A stretch of DNA of 64,000 bases from Lithospermum erythrorhizon. Taxonomy: Eukaryota; Streptophyta; Magnoliopsida; Boraginales; Boraginaceae. The translations under genes were made by a program, and so were the position numbers. Under the pieces are notes generated by a model. The model was given only the letters and a program-made list of their open reading frames with translations. It searched no databases and was not told where the DNA came from. Below, one piece after another: positions 37,383 to 49,000 of this stretch; the first letter of the stretch is position 1; each line of letters starts with the position of its first letter. The stretch spans positions 186,001 through 250,000 of the forward strand of contig JADFUC010002051.1 in NCBI GenBank assembly GCA_019722365.1. The letters run 5' to 3'.

Positions 37383-37864
37383 TTATGGTGTGTTTCTCAT
37401 TCCCCACTTGTAGTTGTTGCATTTCTTTAGCTGCTTCTTGATGGTCTCTGCATATGTAAATAAGGTCACTGCAAAACAGTCAAAAGGTAAGTGTACACAA
37501 AGAACAAAAGTATCATATGAGAGAGAGATAGAAAGGCTTAATTGATGCCAATGATAAAAGAGAAGAGGACTAAAGAATATACCTATAAAGGATGAAGCAA
37601 CAATTACAATTTCAGTGATAGACTCACTAGTTCAGCGTTGGAATCCTTTTTATGAGGAAAAGTGGGAACCCACCAGGAAGGCTAAGCCAACAGCATACAT
37701 CTTTTTAACCACCCCCTCCCCCCCATATTGGTGTTGCTGAAAGCAACTCTTAGTTATTCTCCTGGCCAGCCTTCTGCCTCACTAAAGTTAGTGAATCATT
37801 TGCATTAACAGCAGCACTGTTAACTACTTTCCCATTATATGGGTCAGCATGCCCTCTTTTAATT
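37383..37864 (-). CDS. Possible 3' exons of an unidentified minus-strand gene
   Basis: I do not recognise the protein. On the minus strand, 37583-37626 is flanked by actag and GTATAT splice-like sites. Joined to 37383-37468 (acceptor gttttgcag with a pyrimidine tract) it gives an uninterrupted reading, ESITEIVIVASFIVTLFTYA, then a basic segment KKQLKKCNNYKWGM and a stop at 37383-37385: a hydrophobic stretch followed by a basic tail, as at the end of a membrane protein. Separately, 37750-37864, after cctatag, reads IKRGHADPYNGKVVN and SLTLVRQKAGQENN to a stop. These cannot be one linear reading, so they would be alternative ends or chance. The gene's 5' part is not found; its expected place is occupied by the plus-strand ABCG gene. 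Confidence 0.3.
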
Positions 37865-38389
37865 CTATAGGTCCCAAAAACTGAAACTCAAGTGGCCCGA
37901 CCCATGGCCAGCCCCACTCTATCAAAAGTCCTTAGCCACGCCTATTTGGCATACCCCGACAACAGCAATGCGCAATCGTTTCTCCAAATGACTGTTAGTC
38001 CTGTAACTCTCCTGGCTAAAAAGACTATCCCTTATAAAAATAACAAATATGTGGCAAGCACAAACACACACATAATTTTGGGCCTTTGAGGCAATGAAAT
38101 AAGTCTGCCGTCGTACAAAAAATCAAACAAACCAACCTTATATAAATAATAAACAATCTGTAAAAAATATTAATCAAAAGTAATCTCGGAATACAAAGTT
38201 AAACTAGACATGCCCAAATTAATGAAATTCCTAGGATAAACAGTTTAACTGGAGATAGTGTTACATATGTTCCTTATGATATTTCATATTTGTATTGCAG
38301 TTTTGAAGTATATAGTTTTTAAGCCAAACCCTTGAAAAAGTAAAGGAAGTTGTTGGGGAGGCCACCACAAGCAAAAGAGAAATAATTTA
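37865..38389. other. Spacer upstream of the ABCG21-like gene
   Basis: Where an intact ABCG21-type gene would have its first exons (Walker A, GPSGSGKTT), I find no such motif. The 65-codon plus-strand frame at 37892-38089 has no similarity I recognise. Confidence 0.4.
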
Positions 38390-40468
38390 AATGGACAACA
38401 GTGTGGTATGCCCAGGAGAATATCAAAAATGCTTGGTCCACTGGAAAGTGTGAAAGATTAAACCTTCTGCTCTTGAGGCCGCCTCGGCAAGCTATCAGAA
38501 GTGTCACCTAAGAATGGAAGCCAAGAAATGCTAATCAATCCCAGCTTATTGTTACTAGACGAGCCTACCTCAGGCTTGGACTCAACCACAGCACATAGAC
38601 TAATCACCACCTTGAAACGCCTCGCTAGTGGTGGACGAACTGTGGTTACAACGATCCACCAACCTTCTAGCCGGCTATACCACATGTTTGATAAGGTGGT
38701 TGTTCTATCAGAGGGCTGCCCGATTTACTTCGGTCTGGCATCCTCTGCCTTGGACTATTTCTCCTCAATTGGCTTCTCCACAACACTTACAGTCAATCCT
38801 GCTGATCTCTTGCTAGATCTTGCTAATGGTAATCAAATAACTCATTTTCTTTTCTAACTTATCTGTGATACCACTTCAGAAGACATGCAGTGAAAAGTGT
38901 AATATGGTCATCATTTCTTCCATCCAACACCTTTTGCTTTTCATTGCAGAAGATAAAGAAATGTCACTAAGCATTCTAAGTGTGTGGGTGCTTCAGCCAA
39001 AAAAGAAACAGTAAATAGGAATATAATATAAGCACTACAAAATAAGAAAGCCAAATATCAGATTGGCCTAGTTCACTCACTAGCAAACACTCATAGCTCT
39101 ATTAGATGCATTACATCAACACTTAAATATAGTCATGAACTACTCCACTATTAATAGAGATAGAATAGTTTGTAAAACATTATTGATATAATGTACTAAT
39201 CTTTGATATATCATTTTCAGGAATTTCTCCTGATCCCAAGAACACCATACTGACCATAGAGCAAGGAGAAAGTACAGGAAAAGAACAAAAGACTGTTAGA
39301 GAAGTTCTCATCTCTTCTTATGACAAGAACATCTCTACTAAATTGAAATCTGAGCTATGTTTGTTGGATAAAAATAGCTACAATCATACCAAAGATGCTT
39401 CAATGAGTAAGTCCCTTGTCTTTGACTATCATATCGACTTGTCGTATAGGCTTCCCATGTATAATAAAATATGTCATTGTTTTAATTTGTACAGAAAGAG
39501 ATGTGAAACAAGAGCAATGGTGCACAAGTTGGTATCACCAATTTAAGGTGCTTCTTTTGAGGGGGCTGAAGGAACGTCGATATGAAGCATTTAACAAATT
39601 GAGAATATTCCAAGTCATAACTGTTGCACTCCTCGGTGGGCTTCTATGGTGGCGTACTCCTACATCTCATATCGGAGATAGAGTAAGAACCCTTCAAACT
39701 GTGATAGAATATAGGAAGAAACTATCAAATAAGTGTGCCTAAATAAATTTACTAATCTAAAATTTGCAAAATTTTATTATGTTGAACTTCTCCGGGGACT
39801 GATAGGTGACTACATGTGTGCAGGTTTCAATGTTGTTCTTCTTCTCTGTTTTTTGGGGCTTCTACCCACTGTACAATGCAGTTTTTACTTTTCCTCAAGA
39901 AAGAAGAATGCTGATAAAGGAGCGTACATCGGGGATGTATCGCCTTTCATCTTATTTTCTAGCTAAAACAGTGGGAGATCTTCCTTTGGAGCTTGCTCTG
40001 CCAACAGCATTTACTCTCATCCTATATTGGATGGGTGGGCTTAAACCCGATGCTATAATCTTCGTCTTCTCCCTTCTCATAGTTCTCTTCAGTGTCCTAG
40101 TGTCTCAGTCTCTCGGATTGGCCTTTGGCGCCATGCTTATGGATGTTAAACAAGCTACTACTCTAGCATCAGTGACAACTCTAGTCTTCCTCATGGCTGG
40201 AGGCTACTATATTCAGCAGATACCGCCTTTCATAATCTGGTTGAAGTATTTGAGCTTCAGCTACTACTGCTACAAGCTCCTACTCGGGGTTCAGTATGAA
40301 CCCCATGACTACTACGAATGCTCAACCGGAGTCTACTGTCAAGTAATCGATTTTCCAGCCATCAAATCAGTAGGACTAAACAATACCTGGATGGATCTGA
40401 GTGTTATGGCCATGATGTTAGTAGGCTATCGGCTTATTGCTTATTTCGCGTTACAGAGGGTACGTTAA
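38390..40468 (+). pseudogene. ABC transporter G family member, ABCG21-like, 5'-eroded
   Basis: ABCG half transporters export hydrophobic compounds or hormones across the plasma membrane. Readable exons are: up to 38828 (open from 38501), with Walker [15 protein letters not shown] and the H-loop [16 protein letters not shown]; 39221-39406; 39495-39682, with KVLLLRGLKERRYE; and 39824-40468, the membrane domain, with FFFSVFWGFYPLYN, FPQERRMLIKER, LAKTVGDLPLEL, MAGGYYIQQIPPF and a stop at 40466-40468. Introns obey GT-AG and phases join cleanly. The pattern matches Arabidopsis ABCG21 and relatives. Upstream, only a corrupted version of the segment before the signature survives (about 38430-38500, reading like ETLTF..LLRLPR with shifts). 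The Walker A and signature (SGGE) are missing. A usual family member is about 650 residues; about 340 remain. As it stands it cannot bind ATP normally. Confidence 0.85.
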
Positions 40469-40655
40469 GGAGAACTTATCGCAGAGACTATCAATGACAA
40501 TGCAGAAATTTTGAAGAGTTATGTACTTCTCCTAGAAACAAATAATATTAGATAGAAAGGGACTTGCTAGATCTTAAACATAAACAAGCCATACTATCGT
40601 TGTAATACTACTGGCGTAGGCTTACATAAACTGACTCCTGAAGCTTGGGAATGCT

Positions 40656-40668
40656 AATAAAGAATAAA
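40656..40668 (+). terminator. Polyadenylation signals of the ABCG21-like gene
   Basis: Two AATAAA hexamers (40656-40661 and 40663-40668) lie about 190 bases after the stop codon, a typical distance for a plant 3' untranslated region. Confidence 0.5.
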
Positions 40669-42339
40669 TACTCGAATCATATTGAGTTATTCGTTTTCGA
40701 AGTCAGTATCTATCGGAGCCAGAAGAAAAGGAAAAAAGATAATGAAATGTGAAGACTGCAATAATATTCAAAGATTCTGAATCTGATGCTAAAACTGCAT
40801 TAAACTATGCTTTCCACAAATGCATCGCCCACAATAGAAATTATATTGTAATGAAGCATGATAGTGATGTTAGTTGAAGATAAAATATATTTTTCAGGTT
40901 TAAATACTCATTTAGCTTTCTCCACTAAATGGCATAACCAAATCGATAAGATGAATGGGCCACAATAAATTTGATACCTGGAATCCACCTATTTATCAAG
41001 AGAATGGAGCACTCAAATTTCCTTGCATCTATATAGTTACCATAACAGGGCAACTAAGAACAAATGCACTTCCAGATTTAATCCTGTCTGATTGAAAGTA
41101 TCACAACAAAAATAATACTGTAAGTAGATCCATGATTCATACATTGCACCCGCGAAGTTTCAAAATCAACACTCAGCCTTACCCATATAATAACAAAGTG
41201 AGCCTTATTTCCGTGAGAGCAGAAGCTAATCATAACTAAGTGAAATTGTACACCGTACTAACATAGGTAATCAATGACACCTATCGTTTTCCACTTAGCA
41301 TAAGATTGCGATTAACCACGCCCGTAGCGCTGTTTTGGCTAAGCAGTGCAGCCTGTAACACCCGCATCATGAGTTCGATTCCTCCTACCAACACTTTCTG
41401 GCCGAATGTTCTTATCACACGACTTGCATATTAATTCGACCGACTTTGGCCATTGGCTATTACGTTAGCTCTATACCTAACTAGCGACGACAATGACTAC
41501 GGTACCCATTACAAAAGTATTAACCACAGGCTGAATTTGGCATCACAACAACTGTTGATTCTTCACATCCTTAACCCTCCATGTAGATTCCACCAGACTC
41601 CAAATTAAACAGCTACATAGATATTTTATATCGCCCTAAATTATGTATCTTCTCATCCAAGCCAATTAAACAGAATTTTCGATCGTAGCAAAAGTTTCCA
41701 CTAAAAGTGAATTCAGGCAAATTATTTGTTGACTGAGAAAGTTATCAATATCCAACTCTTTGATCTATCAGTAGTTCAATCAACAGTAGTGTACACTAAC
41801 GATAAATTCGGGTGAACTGAACTCTGATAATATGAACCGTTTATAACATATTGATTGAGAAATCATTAACAAGTCTAATGCATGACAGTATTAAAACTAT
41901 TGTTAGACGCTTTAAATTCTCATGCATGACATATAAAAAATGAAATATTAATCAATAACTATTCTTTGGTTATTGACTACTTTTCGCTCCTCTTTTATTT
42001 ATATTTCTAGCAAAATAATTTATTTTAAATTACTTATTTTTCTAAGAGATAAAATCAGAATTCCACATTTTCAATTTACTTTTTATCTATTTTTGTTATT
42101 AAATTATCAAACCACCAACGATATGGGCCAATTAATTGTCATTCTACATTTTCAATGCATTTCACTACTTTTTATTTTCTTAATCTACGCAAGAAACGAC
42201 TCAAAAGACAATTAAAAAAAAACGAAGAGAGATAATATACTCTGTATTAAATTAAAAGCGACCCACACTTACCTAGTATTTCCATATGTCGCTAAACATC
42301 ACCATGTTCGATCAATTTGTAAAACAACCTCTATATCGC
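40669..42339. other. Intergenic region
   Basis: AT-rich DNA with no supported gene. It contains the SINE-like tRNA-related sequence listed separately at 41310-41420. The 80-codon frame at 41973-42215 is a low-complexity reading. Confidence 0.35.
41310..41420 (+). mobile_element. tRNA-related SINE candidate
   Basis: An A-box-like ttttggctaagcagtg (about 41334) is followed about 35 bases later by a B-box-like gagttcgattcctcc (about 41372), the spacing expected for a pol III internal promoter. The sequence does not fold as a full tRNA by eye, and neither an A-rich tail nor a target-site duplication is obvious, so boundaries are unknown. Confidence 0.4.
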
Positions 42340-42835
42340 TAGGTCGTGTACAATTCGATACCGTTTAGGCGAAAGAATAATATCATGGAAAGTTATAAAG
42401 ATTGTGTATAATCCGATACCGTCTACTCGTCTAGACAATCATTACTAATAAGCTAATGTTTTGGCTAGAATTATGATTAGCCTAGTCATAAACGCATCAA
42501 TATCATGGAAAGTCATAACTACAAAATAATTTATTTAATATACAAATCTCTAAATATACTTAAAGAATATTCTAATATTTCCCATAATGTAATTAGTCGG
42601 CTAACGAACCGGGCCGCCGCCCGCCCCTAAGCACCCAATCACGCCCCAGAACATGTCTCGACGGGCCCAAAGAGTCGCTAATCTAAATCGGGTCGGGCCG
42701 ATCCGTTATGGAACGTCAGCCCCTATTCGTCTGGACGCCGCGGTATAACGGTACCACGTTTACAACTGTTATAATATTTTTTGCCTAAACGGTACCACGC
42801 CGAATTTAACGGTACCATTTGAACATTAAAATTTG
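42340..42835. repeat. Subterminal repeats (GCCTAAACGGTACC motif), left side of a hAT-like element
   Basis: Copies of a motif near GCCTAAACGGTAYC occur: inverted at 42354-42368 (cgataccgtttaggc) and as a variant near 42415, then directly as ataacggtaccacg at 42743, gcctaaacggtaccacg at 42782 and ttaacggtacc at 42808. A GC-rich stretch (gggccgccgcccgcccc, then cgggtcgggccgatcc) lies at 42600-42710. The related aaacgtggtacc motifs at 48590-48830 suggest these are the two flanks of one element. Confidence 0.5.
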
Positions 42836-44580
42836 GTTAAAATTGAACAAATTACATTTTCTTAAATTGAACAAATAACATTTCTAATTTAAATAACTTT
42901 TCATTAATACTTTAAAGAGGTATTTTAAGATACGCATATTTTCTCGCAAACATTCATACCGCATACAAAATCTTTATAACCCAAGACAATACAACGACAT
43001 GCTCACCCTTTCTGCGACGAACCCGAAAAGCTAAAAAGCCACCAACCAGCCATGAATGCCCAAATTTACCACCCATCCTAAGAAACACGCTGTTTGGTCA
43101 CATCCTAATCTTTCATTTTCGATTTTCATGTCATACCGTCATCAACAAATTTAGCTTACAATCACCTTACAAAAAGTCGACACCTTCAAACAAAAGCGCT
43201 TTTATGTAGCTTGATTTTTCTTTGACGTTGATCTACGACAACCTCAAGCACCCTTCCACAAGACTCTCCTGGATTTCTTCTCGAGGATAAAGGACGGTTA
43301 TGATTTCAGAACTTGTTATTAAGTCGATACTTTATGGCTTGGTGAACTTGGTGAATTATGATTAAAACATGAAAACGGTCTATTTTATAGATGAAAATGG
43401 TCTATTTCTCTCTGATACAAACGGTATACCTTTTCAATGTAACGTACCTCGGTAATTCATAAACTGATATATAACCGATAAGTGTTTATTATATAGTGCT
43501 TCGAGGCCCTAATCGCTGTATTAGTCGATGTTATTTTTACCTTAATCCGATATAATTCGCATTGTTGCTTTATTCAGCTGAGGCAAAGATTTCCAAGTAA
43601 AATGAATGAATTTGATTAATTGCATGAAAACAATTAAAATTTATACTTAGCCAAGCGATCCAATAATAAAGCGATTCAATTTATTATCATTGCAAGTACA
43701 ACCTATAAAAAGAGTGAGGAGTTAGAGTAAAAAAGACATTCTCAATTTCTGTAAAAGAAGTCATCAACTTCTGGCTGAGCTGGGCGCACTATCAGTTCGG
43801 CAGCATAAATCGAGAAGTTAATTACATATTAGCACTGCTTAAGTTGAGTCGATTACTTTTAATCGGGTTCAAATAATTTTAATCGGCATATTATTGTTAT
43901 GACGAACGCCATTACTCTACGTATTTACTTATGTCTTTTATTATGAACTAATTTTTATTATTAGTCGACTCACATGTAGTTGATCGACGGTTTGATTTTC
44001 TTGGAGTTAATTTAATTCTAGTTTCATACTCATTATCAGGCATACAATTAGTATTTAATATCTTTGATATCAATATTAAGTCGTTTCATATAAGGACACT
44101 TGTTAAATAGGTTGTTACTTAATTAATAATCGTAACACATGTTTCAATTACCATGTAGATATGTAAATTTATACGCAATTTAATAAAGATATGTTAAGGC
44201 AGATTCCTATTTTAAGCTATCATGGTATATAGTTAGTTTCTTAGAGACTTAATCGGTGTTAACTGGTATAATATCAATTGTATAGAATACTTTTGTTATG
44301 AACTAATAAGTAACTACTAGGTAAATTCGAATTGACGATCCGTTTAAATCACAGCAATTCCGACTATACTAATATTAAGTAAGATTCACTTTTTGTGCAT
44401 TCATTTAGTATTTATTTAATTGCTTAGTCAATTTTAGTTAAGAGTCTGTATTTAAATTTACTGATTATTAGTTAATTATGATTAAGAAAAAGACCTAAGA
44501 ATTAGTATATTGAATTTTTGAGACGATACTGCTCTTATTCATTATATTACTTCGACACTTACCCGACTCGAATTTAACAC
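42836..44580 (+). mobile_element. Probable LTR/leader of an Athila-type Ty3/gypsy retrotransposon
   Basis: No gene is seen. At about 44588 the sequence tgttgtcgttggcttcgcca resembles the Athila primer-binding site (TGGCGCCGTTGCC), which would put an LTR immediately to the left and the gag leader to the right. The LTR's left boundary is not found and no second LTR lies in the window, so the exact extent is a guess. Confidence 0.4.
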
Positions 44581-44833
44581 ATAAATCGGTGTTGTCGTTG
44601 GCTTCGCCACAATTCCCCCGATACTACTAATATTAGTTTAATTTCGTCTTTAACTTAGCTAGTTTTATTATATTATTGTTTTAGCTGTGATTTATTTCTT
44701 TTGATTATATTATTGCTTTTAGTCCACACTTACATCATTTTGGAGAATCGTTTCTTTGATCCATAGATCGAGAAACGTGCTAGAAACTAAATTCCTCGAG
44801 ACTCGAAGCAGTAAACGCCGAAGTTCATCTACC

Positions 44834-46640
44834 ATGGCTAATAATAACCCAATACAACCCCAGACGCCACGCTCACGGGACGGCGATGCACCGTTCCTCG
44901 GATGACTTCGGTGGATTATTACCTACATCAGAGGGGTTAACTGCTCACATGCTCGTGCCACCACCAATCAATTCCAACAACTTTCGAAATCAAGCTCCAC
45001 CGATCCAACATACAATCATGCGCGATTCAATGGCTCAACAAGGATGATCCTAATGAAAGCATTTAGTAAATTTACGGAGATACCGCTACTCTAAAGTAAA
45101 TGGCGCTCGGGCCGATTCTATCCATCGAATCGTTATTTTCTCTATCCGGGAGAGCAAAGTGAGCGCGGAATGCTCAAAATCCTACAAATGTGACCAATGG
45201 TTAAAGAGTAAAAAGTTTTAGCCCGATATTTTCCCTCGCATCCAAATCCATCAAATCAAGAATGACATCACAAGTGTTTCAAAGAAGATGAAATATTTAG
45301 ATGTCATGAAAATTGGAACCAGCCTCAAGGTCTACCTTAAAGTTGTCCCAATCATAGCTTTCCCTCGACCTTATTTGGTGCAAACCTTCCATAATGGGTT
45401 GACACCAAGACCGCACTATATTGATGTCTCTCACTGAGGAGCGCTTGATGCTAGTTACTCACGGCTTTTATATCCTATCGAGGAATTATCTGATCAACAC
45501 CTCACCTATCCTCGCCAAGCATACCAGAAATGGGCTGTGGTCCTGATCGATGAAAAGACAAAGCTCTGGAAGACAGTCGCCTCCTCAAATTCAAGCAGCA
45601 ACTACGCAACGGGATACGCGCAAGTGATCACGCTGCATTGCCGGGTTCCACTGTACTTATGGTGGTAATCACGATACTCTATCTTGTCTGGGAGGCCCTA
45701 CAGAGCAAAGTTCAATATGCATCCAATTTTAATCGACAATGTAACGGTGCATTCTCCAATAACCACAATAATAATCGAGTGAACCACTCCTTAATTTCTT
45801 CTCGAGTAACAACCAAAATGTAATTAGACCACTGTGATTTCAAGATCAATCAAAATTTAAACCCCAAGAGTCCCGGTTGGATAAGATTGCAGGTTGTTAA
45901 CTCAAGTAGAAAAGACCAGAATGGATGTAGCCTCGGTAGCGTAGAATCTAATAACGGGGTCAGCTAATTTGAGGTATCAATAATAGAAACGGGTTCCTCT
46001 CTCCAAGCAACTCGAAAGAGCCCACGAGAACATGCACATGCAAATACTTTGCACAATGGTAAGTTTAGAGGTCGGTGTCGAGCCTTTAAGGCAACCACCG
46101 GAGAAACAAATATCGACCAGCCAGGAAGTTTCCATTGGCCACATCTAATATTTCAAGATATGTCCCACCCCCTGCCTCTTTACCCTCAAAGGCTTCAAAA
46201 AGAAGAAAACCCGATGCTCAATTTGCTAAATTTCTTGATATGTTTAAAAGTTGCATATTAACATTCCTTTCGCAGGCCCTGCTGCATTCCCAGCTATGCG
46301 TAAGTTTATGAAAGATGTTTATCCAAGAAAATATTCTGAGGAACACAATGGTCTTAATGATCAAGAGTGTTCAAGAATAATCCAAATGTAAATTGCCCCA
46401 AAAGTTAAAGATCCGAGTTTACAATCCTCAGGCACAGTGTGTCTTTCGTTGTCCATTTGTACATACCAATAGCAGTTTTAAATGCGCTCTATAGTGCCCA
46501 TAATGCATCATCTAACTTCTTAGACCAATCCTTACGTAGATTTACTTGACTCAAGCTTCTAAAATACACTTAAGCTCTCTATTAGATAATCAAATTGCTC
46601 ATTTGTTCGGTGGTGATACGGTATTTGACTTATAGGATCA
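44834..46640 (+). mobile_element. Athila-type (Ty3/gypsy) gag and start of protease region, remnant
   Basis: Starts MANNNPIQPQTPRSRD at 44834. The retrotransposon gag core can be followed with shifts: a FNGSTRMI region, SIHRIVIFSLSGRAK (about 45120-45160), ARYFPSHPNPSNQE-like RYFPPSK (about 45225), then VQTFHNGLTPRPHYI (about 45380-45425) and EELSDQHLTYPR near 45485. Later, the zinc-finger/protease border of Athila is read at about 46170-46290: PLYPQRLQKEENP, then AQFAKFLDMFKKL- and NIPFAEAL-like pieces, KFMKDVYPRKYSEE (about 46305) and APKVKDP (about 46397). Gag assembles the retrotransposon particle. Multiple frameshifts; the pol domains are absent, replaced by a hAT transposase remnant. 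Confidence 0.82.
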
Positions 46641-46959
46641 AACTATGAAATTTGTATTTTGACTTATGTGATCAAACTATGAAATTTTGTAATCGTAGTT
46701 CTTTGTCTTTTAATCATTGTGATATTTATGTCACTAAAATGGATTCAAAATGTCATTAATCCCCTCGAGCAATACGTATCCCCCTGCATTTTACTATTTA
46801 ACCTATATTTTTAAATATTTTAAAACGAAAGAGCATCTTCTAGGTAAAACTCTTATGAATTTGTCTTATAAAATGTGTTTCACTCAATATATCGGGTGTC
46901 TTGATTTTGGATAATGTGTAACATGTCATCGATCGACCATGATTGGTCTAAAAGGAGAA
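46641..46959. other. Junction between Athila and hAT remnants
   Basis: A short direct duplication is present: tgacttataggatcaaactatgaaattt-like text near 46625 recurs near 46660. No protein motif is seen. Confidence 0.35.
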
Positions 46960-48414
46960 TTATATATTTTGTGATCAATTTCTAAACATAACAATATTTA
47001 AATGTCGGAAGGTATATCAGACGTACTCAATGATTACAAATGTTTGAATAGGATTACCTAATTTGATAATGGCCCGTTATCACTGTCCATTGAAAATTAA
47101 AGATGCCTATTAAACCGATTTTAGTGAACTTCTTCATATGATGTTTATGTCATGTCCTTCAATTAGTTGCTAAAGATTTAAATAAAGTTATTTTGGGATG
47201 AAGTTTATTTTACCAATTGTAAGGTTTAATTTTGGTTGTTAATGGCGGGTAAAAGAAACATGAATATAAAAAATTAGTTGAGGCTTCCGGTTTAAAATTA
47301 ATTTTGATCAGGATACTGGGATGGAACTCGACTTTTTACCATCTACCTGCTCACGTGCATATATGAATAGCGAGGAAATCACAACATTTTATGAGACGAC
47401 AAAGCCCGATCAGGTGAATATTATGTTCCACTCACATATAGTAATTGGAAATATCATATGAATTACTTAAATTTCTGTGAGCCACTTAAAGATCATACTA
47501 AAGTTTTTCAACTCAATATGAACCAAATATTCATCTTCGCTTTTAGAATGTGTCGTTAATCTTTCCATTCATATGACTAAAACATGAGATGGTTATGTTT
47601 TGTTAGAGATATGTTCCGAATATAAGATAAGTTTTTAAATATTTTCATCATGTACCACATGCACATTTAATTGGTGGCACTGAACTTAACGCTAAATTAA
47701 GTAATTTTAATTTCTATGTGAAATCGTATTATGAAGCATTAGTACCCTTTAACTCGAACTAAAGAGTTTTGATGTTTGTGAAACGGAGCACGGAATAAAT
47801 GTATATTTATAACATGTATAGCAAATACCAATCAATGTACGGATTAAGCGGTGTCAAGACCCTAAAGAGCGCATAAAGTTTTAATGTGTCCCCAAGGAGT
47901 TAAAATACGAAGTCAACATGACTACCTTATAAATATTTTATAAATTATTAGGTGAAACTAATCCAATCGCCCATTGACACTAATGAAAGTTAACACCTAA
48001 TATTTAACTACTAACTTTGAATCGAAATAATATAATGATACAAATCCTTTTGATATATTAAAACGGTGGGAGTAGTAAGGAAGCATTGTTCGATATTGTC
48101 TAAGAGCGAAAAGAAATATTTTCTATACCTATGTCTACAATAGCTGCTGAATCCGCATTTAAAGATTATTTAAACTACAATACACTCAAAGACGGCCAAG
48201 ACTTACAAGTCTGATCGCGACAGGTGTATCAAGGATCGACTGTCACTTGAAAGCATACGATGCAAGATAAAGACTAATCAATGGAAGGAAAGAAAAATAT
48301 ATGTTCGACTTCCATCTTAGTGACATTTCAGAAGAAATTGAAGAAAACGGAGAGAGCAACACAATAGAAATATACTCCCGACAAAGAACAATTCAAGATG
48401 AATTAGCTTTATGA
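46960..48414 (+). mobile_element. hAT-family transposase remnant
   Basis: hAT transposases cut and paste DNA using an RNase H-fold catalytic core and a C-terminal dimerisation domain. Readable pieces in order: DYKCLNRI and LDNGPLSLSIEN near 47030-47095; MRCLCHVLQLVAKDLN near 47140-47190, equal to the C-x2-H...L-N-L-x-V-x-D region; VEASGLKLILIRILG and WNSTF near 47280-47340, equal to TRWNST; and at the end IFSIPMSTIAAESAF (about 48117-48160), the hallmark of the dimerisation domain, followed by SDISEEIEENGE and a stop at 48412-48414. The segment between 47340 and 48100 is too decayed to read. Flanking GGTACC-type repeats may be its termini. It is a dead copy. Confidence 0.8.
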
Positions 48415-48559
48415 TGATTAGATTTGTATAGTTTGTTACCTTTTGATTGAATGAACTCATGTAAGTTCCCTGCCCGCACGAGTATAAACTACATGAACGG
48501 CTTAATAATAAAATATCTATTTTGTTTCAATTTGACAAGTATACATTTTTAATACTTAA

Positions 48560-48835
48560 ATGTCATTAAACTATACCACCTCACCCATAAACGTACTACC
48601 TTTTAGGCTAAACGTGGTACCATTATTATCTCACCTGCACTACGATTAAAAAAGAATAAATGACTTCACTCTTTTGAAGTTAAACGCCCACTGCTAAAAA
48701 TCAACGCCCACCGCTTAGTATTTTAACGTGGTAATCGCTTTTGTTGAAACTATCACGCCGACTTTATAATCTATGACAAACTGTAAGTGGTACCGCTGGG
48801 AAATCAAACGTACCACGCTTATATCGCTAAAGGGT
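48560..48835. repeat. Subterminal repeats (AAACGTGGTACC motif), right of the hAT remnant
   Basis: Motif copies: aaacgtactacc at 48589, ggctaaacgtggtacc at 48617, ttaacgtggtaa at 48723, gtaagtggtaccgc at 48784, aaacgtaccacgc at 48807, with related words cgcccactgc and cgcccaccgc at 48688 and 48706. They match the motif class at 42340-42835. They could be the right flank of the hAT element or the left flank of the next element. Confidence 0.5.
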
Positions 48836-49000
48836 TTGAGTGGCGCGATTTTGAACTTCATCTCATAACTTCCACAATTTTTTAACTTCCAAACCAAAAT
48901 TAACCTACAAATTTCTTCAATTATTCCTCACATCAACCCATAAACCTCTTTTAAGTGTTCTATTTGTAAATCTATTGTTGATTAACACTTCAATTTCAAA

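Noticed and set aside
41310..41420. A true tRNA gene
   Set aside because: The A and B box words are present but no full cloverleaf or matching acceptor stem could be drawn; a SINE relic is a better reading.
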